NCBI GenBank assembly: GCA_001604435.1
Contig: LVBO01000144.1
Span: forward strand, 1-9,393
Direction of reading: 5' to 3'
Length of the DNA: 9,393 nt
DNA from: Synergistales bacterium Syner_01
Lineage (GTDB): Bacteria > Synergistota > Synergistia > Synergistales > Aminobacteriaceae
The notes below the pieces were generated by a model that saw only the letters and a list, made by a program, of their open reading frames with translations, was not told the DNA's origin and did not search any database. Made by a program: the position numbers and the translations under genes. Shown here in pieces: positions 6,631 through 9,393 of the stretch (its first letter is position 1; each line of letters starts with the position of its first letter).

Positions 6631-7568
6631 CCATGCAGTGCAAAGCCTCCCTGCGCGGAGCGCGTGGGGACGGTATCGATTTTCTTCTTGCGGAGAGCAA
6701 AAAAGGGCGCTCCATGACTCTGGCCCTCGCCTGCCCCTACGGCGACGACGCATTGGGCGCGGCGTGCAGGGCGCAGCGCGAAGGCGTCGTCAGGACGATT
6801 CTCATCGGCGACGAGGGGAAAATCCGCTCCTTGGCGGAGCGCGACGGCTACGACCTTTCCGGTATCTCGGTCGTCGACGAGAAGAACGACGACACGGCGA
6901 TCGAGCGGAGCGTCAAGATGGTCTCCTCCGGCGAGGCCGACCTGCTGATGAAGGGGCTAGTGAAGACGTCGTCGCTGCTGAAGGCCGTGCTCGACAAGGA
7001 GTGGGGACTGCGCACCGGGTCGCTGCTCTCGCACCTCTTCCTCTTCGAGGTCCCCACGCTCGGAGGCCGTGTGATCGGCATCTCCGACGGCGGCATGAAC
7101 ACCTACCCCGACCTGAACGCGAAGGTGAAAATCGTCGAGAACGCGGTTGCCTGCTACCACAGAATCGGCGTTCCGCAGCCGAAGATCGCGGCGCTCGCCG
7201 CCGTCGAGGTCGTGAACCCCGACATGCCCGCGACGCTCGAAGCCGCCGCGCTCGCCAAGATGAACGAGCGCGGGCAGATCAAGGGGTGTCTCGTCGACGG
7301 CCCCTTTGCGCTGGACAACGCCGTCAGCGAGGAGTCCGCGCGCATCAAGGGCATCTCTTCCCCCGTGGCGGGCAACGCGGACATGCTGCTCGTGCCGGAC
7401 ATCGAGTCCGGAAACTTCGTCGGCAAGGTGTTGCTGTACATGACGGGCGGCAAGGGAGCGGGCGTCATCCTCGGCGCGCGCAAACCGATCGTGCTCACCA
7501 GCCGCTTCGACAGCATGGAGACCAAGCTGCTTTCAATCGCCCTGGGCGCGGTCGTCGCCCGGAGCTAA
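6627..7568 (+). CDS. ptb: Phosphate butyryltransferase / phosphate acyltransferase (first copy)
   Basis: A PTA_PTB-family enzyme converting a short-chain acyl-CoA and phosphate to acyl phosphate and CoA, the step before the kinase. It has 313 aa from the ATG at 6627, a typical length for phosphate butyryltransferase and close to the core of phosphotransacetylase. Seen are LMKG at 107-110, EVVNPDMPATL at 194-204, VDGPFALDNAV at 223-233, PVAGNADMLLVPDIESGN at 246-263 and PIVLTSRFDS at 287-296. The start overlaps the buk1 stop by four bases and has a good ribosome site. The same frame is open upstream to 6495, but that stretch is arginine-rich and lies inside buk1, so it is not coding. Phosphotransacetylase is less likely given the adjacent butyrate kinase. 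The acyl chain preferred is not known. Confidence 0.92.
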   Translation: MTMQCKASLRGARGDGIDFLLAESKKGRSMTLALACPYGDDALGAACRAQREGVVRTILIGDEGKIRSLAERDGYDLSGISVVDEKNDDTAIERSVKMVSSGEADLLMKGLVKTSSLLKAVLDKEWGLRTGSLLSHLFLFEVPTLGGRVIGISDGGMNTYPDLNAKVKIVENAVACYHRIGVPQPKIAALAAVEVVNPDMPATLEAAALAKMNERGQIKGCLVDGPFALDNAVSEESARIKGISSPVAGNADMLLVPDIESGNFVGKVLLYMTGGKGAGVILGARKPIVLTSRFDSMETKLLSIALGAVVARS

Positions 7569-7585
7569 AAAAGGATATTTCATTC

Positions 7586-7594
7586 AGAGGAGGA
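7586..7594 (+). promoter_or_regulatory. Shine-Dalgarno site for ptb2
   Basis: AGAGGAGGA lies 9 nt before the ATG at 7604, in the 35-bp gap after ptb1, which is otherwise AT-rich. It is the strongest ribosome site in the set, and no promoter or terminator was seen in the gap. Confidence 0.7.
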
Positions 7595-7603
7595 ATTTTT
7601 ACT

Positions 7604-8533
7604 ATGGAACAGATTCGCTCGCTTTCCCAGCTTTTGGACTACGCAAAGAAGATCGGCGCCGAGAAGGGGCCGAAGAAGCTCTCGGTCGCAATGGCCGAGG
7701 AGGCAGGTCTGCTGACCGCCATCGAGGAGGCGCGCAAGGCCGGATTCGCCGAGGCGATCCTCGTCGGCAACGGCGACAAGATGAAGGCCGCAGCGGAGCA
7801 GGCCGGCGTAAATCTCGCCAACTACGAGGTCATCGACGAGCGCGACGAGCCCTCGATGGGAATCTCCGCCGTCTCTCAGGTTTCCTCCAAGAAGGCCGAC
7901 ATCTACATGAAGGGGCAGATCCACACGAACAACTTCCTCCGCGCGATGCTCAACAAGGAAGTGGGACTCCGCAAGGGGAAGAACACCATCTCCCACTGCT
8001 ACTTCCACAGCGTCGAAGGGTTTGACCGCATCTTCTTCATCGCCGACGCCGCCTTCAACATGTACCCCGACCTCGCCGCGAAGGCCGACATCACGCAGAA
8101 TACCGTCGGGCTCGCCCGCGCGTTCGGCGTCGCCGAGCCCAAGGTCGCCGTGCTCGCAGCCGTCGAAGTGGTGAACCCCGACATGCCCGCGACGCTCGAC
8201 GCCGCCGCGCTCACGCAGATGAACCGCCGCGGCCAGATAAAGAACTGCATCGTCGACGGCCCGTTCGCGCTCGACAATGCGGTAAGCGAAGAGTCCGCCA
8301 AGACGAAGGGAATCGTCTCCCCGGTCGCCGGAAAGGCCGACATCTTCATCGTCCCGAACATCGACGCGGGGAACATGCTCGCGAAGGGAATCGTCTACTT
8401 CTCGAAGAACGAGACGGCCGGACTCATCCTCGGCGCCTCGGCCCCCATCGTGCTCACCAGCCGCGCCGACTCGACGAGGGCGAAGCTGCTCTCCATCGCC
8501 GCGGCGGTCGCGCTCTCCGACTTCAACAAGTAG
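7604..8533 (+). CDS. ptb: Phosphate butyryltransferase / phosphate acyltransferase (second copy)
   Basis: A second PTA_PTB-family enzyme of 309 aa, paralogous to the gene just before it. Matching motifs are YMKG at 101-104, EVVNPDMPATL at 188-198, VDGPFALDNAV at 217-227, PVAGKADIFIVPNIDAGN at 240-257 and PIVLTSRADS at 281-290. Between residues 184 and 246 it matches the first copy at 53 of 63 positions. Before that block the two share only about a third of their residues by eye, including the region around HCYFHSVEGFDRIFF, which differs strongly. This suggests an old duplication with different acyl-CoA preference. The start is set by AGAGGAGGA and agrees with family length. The frame remains open back to 6605 across ptb1, but that part is a high-GC shadow. 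It is followed after 13 bp by the second kinase. Confidence 0.92.
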   Translation: MEQIRSLSQLLDYAKKIGAEKGPKKLSVAMAEEAGLLTAIEEARKAGFAEAILVGNGDKMKAAAEQAGVNLANYEVIDERDEPSMGISAVSQVSSKKADIYMKGQIHTNNFLRAMLNKEVGLRKGKNTISHCYFHSVEGFDRIFFIADAAFNMYPDLAAKADITQNTVGLARAFGVAEPKVAVLAAVEVVNPDMPATLDAAALTQMNRRGQIKNCIVDGPFALDNAVSEESAKTKGIVSPVAGKADIFIVPNIDAGNMLAKGIVYFSKNETAGLILGASAPIVLTSRADSTRAKLLSIAAAVALSDFNK

Positions 8534-8546
8534 GGCGTTCGTCATT

Positions 8547-9393
8547 ATGAAAATCCTCGCTCTCAATCCCGGATCCACCAGCACCAAGGTCGCGCTCTTC
8601 GAGGACCATACCGAACTCTGGAGCGAAACGCAGCGCTACGATACGGACGTGATCGGCCGTTTCTCCGGCGTCATGGAGCAGGAGGAATTCCGCCTCGAAG
8701 AGATCCGCAAGTGCCTTGCCGCGCACGGCGCAACGGTCGCGGACCTCGACGCGGTAGTGGGGCGGGGAGGGCTGCTCAAGCCGATCGAGAGCGGCACGTA
8801 CGAAGTGAGCGACAAGATGCTCGAAGACCTGCGCGCCTGCACGTGGGGCGCGCACGCCAGCAACCTCGGCGCGCCGCTGGCGGTCCGTCTGGCCGACGAG
8901 GGGGGATGCGGGAAGGCGTACATCGTCGACCCGGTCGTCGTGGATGAAATGTGTCCGCTCGCACGCTACTCCGGTCTTCCGGAGATAGAGCGACGCTCCA
9001 TCTTCCACGCGCTCAACCAGAAGGCCGTGGCAAGACGGGCGGCGGTCGAGCTGGGGAAGCCGTACGCGGAGTGCAATCTCGTCGTGGCCCACATGGGAGG
9101 CGGCGTCTCCGTGGGCGCGCATGAAAAGGGGCGCGTGATCGACGTGAACAACGCGCTCGACGGCGACGGTCCATTCTCGCCCGAACGGGCCGGGAGCCTT
9201 CCCGTCGGCGGGCTGGTCAAGCTCGCGTTCAGCGGCAAGTACGAGCTGCCGCAGCTGCTGAAGATGCTCACGGGAAAAGGCGGCCTCGTGGCGCACCTCG
9301 GGACGAACGACCTCCGAGAGGTCGCCCGCAGGATGGACGACGGCGACGAAAAGGCGCGTCTTCTTTTCGAGGCGCTCGCCTACAGAATGGCGA
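8547..9393 (+). CDS. buk: Butyrate kinase (second copy, cut by window end)
   Basis: An open frame from the ATG at 8547 runs off the right edge with 282 codons and no stop. It begins MKILALNPGSTSTK and shows GRGGL near 73-77, ASNLGAP, VDPVVVDEM, VAHMGGGVSVGAHEKGR, PFSPERAGSLP and GKGGLVAHLGTNDLREV. These are the same acetokinase-family motifs, in the same order, as in the first kinase. About 75 C-terminal residues, including the FTGG region, lie outside the window. It differs from copy one throughout, for example in the EYEVSDKM-type linker near 85-93 and in having no Cys in its GGG-following segment, so it is not a recent duplicate. The ribosome site is weak (AGGG at 8532-8535, overlapping the ptb2 stop), so its translation may depend on coupling to ptb2. 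It would use the acyl phosphate made by one of the adjacent transferases. Confidence 0.92.
   Translation, partial: MKILALNPGSTSTKVALFEDHTELWSETQRYDTDVIGRFSGVMEQEEFRLEEIRKCLAAHGATVADLDAVVGRGGLLKPIESGTYEVSDKMLEDLRACTWGAHASNLGAPLAVRLADEGGCGKAYIVDPVVVDEMCPLARYSGLPEIERRSIFHALNQKAVARRAAVELGKPYAECNLVVAHMGGGVSVGAHEKGRVIDVNNALDGDGPFSPERAGSLPVGGLVKLAFSGKYELPQLLKMLTGKGGLVAHLGTNDLREVARRMDDGDEKARLLFEALAYRMA

Noticed and set aside
6605..7603. Upstream extension of ptb2 by 333 codons over ptb1
   Set aside because: The extension is an arginine-rich out-of-frame reading of ptb1. The ATG at 7604 has an excellent ribosome site and gives the family's normal length.

Overview
The window is a G+C-rich (about 60% by eye), densely coded bacterial chromosome segment with Shine-Dalgarno-led genes and short gaps. 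No mobile element, CRISPR array, tRNA or rRNA was seen. The gene content suggests an anaerobic fermenter: two sets of phosphate butyryltransferase/butyrate kinase genes, a class IV aminotransferase, and a c-di-GMP phosphodiesterase sensor carrying an ABC-type substrate-binding-like input domain. An amino-acid fermenter such as a member of the Synergistota, or a GC-rich relative of the Clostridia, would fit. That assignment is inference, since no marker gene is present.

Left part, minus strand (67-2665): three genes that probably form one transcription unit, read right to left. They are a class IV PLP aminotransferase, a HAD-superfamily hydrolase with an Asp-to-Asn change in motif I, and a K+-independent-type CaCA (Na+/Ca2+ exchanger family) antiporter. 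The tail of a further plus-strand gene, probably encoding a membrane protein, converges on the antiporter at positions 1-51.

Middle (2666-2769): a compact divergent promoter region. Candidate -10 elements for the two directions overlap almost completely.

Right part, plus strand (2770-9393): an 885-residue membrane sensor (periplasmic binding-like domain, TM, PAS, unassigned GAF-sized region, intact HD-GYP) comes first. Next is a very good sigma70-type promoter (TTGTCC-17-TATAAT), starting 3 bp after the sensor's stop codon. It drives a four-gene set in mirrored order: buk1 - ptb1 - ptb2 - buk2, with buk2 cut by the window edge. Together each transferase/kinase pair would convert a short-chain acyl-CoA plus phosphate to acyl phosphate, then to the free acid plus ATP. 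The two transferases differ enough outside one highly conserved block to suggest two acyl specificities, for example straight-chain versus branched acids from amino-acid breakdown. The aminotransferase next door could supply the 2-oxo acids at the start of such a pathway. This link is contextual inference.

The most interesting feature is the mirrored double kinase/transferase set next to a c-di-GMP sensor. Each single protein family is well known, and I see no clear sign of a wholly new system.
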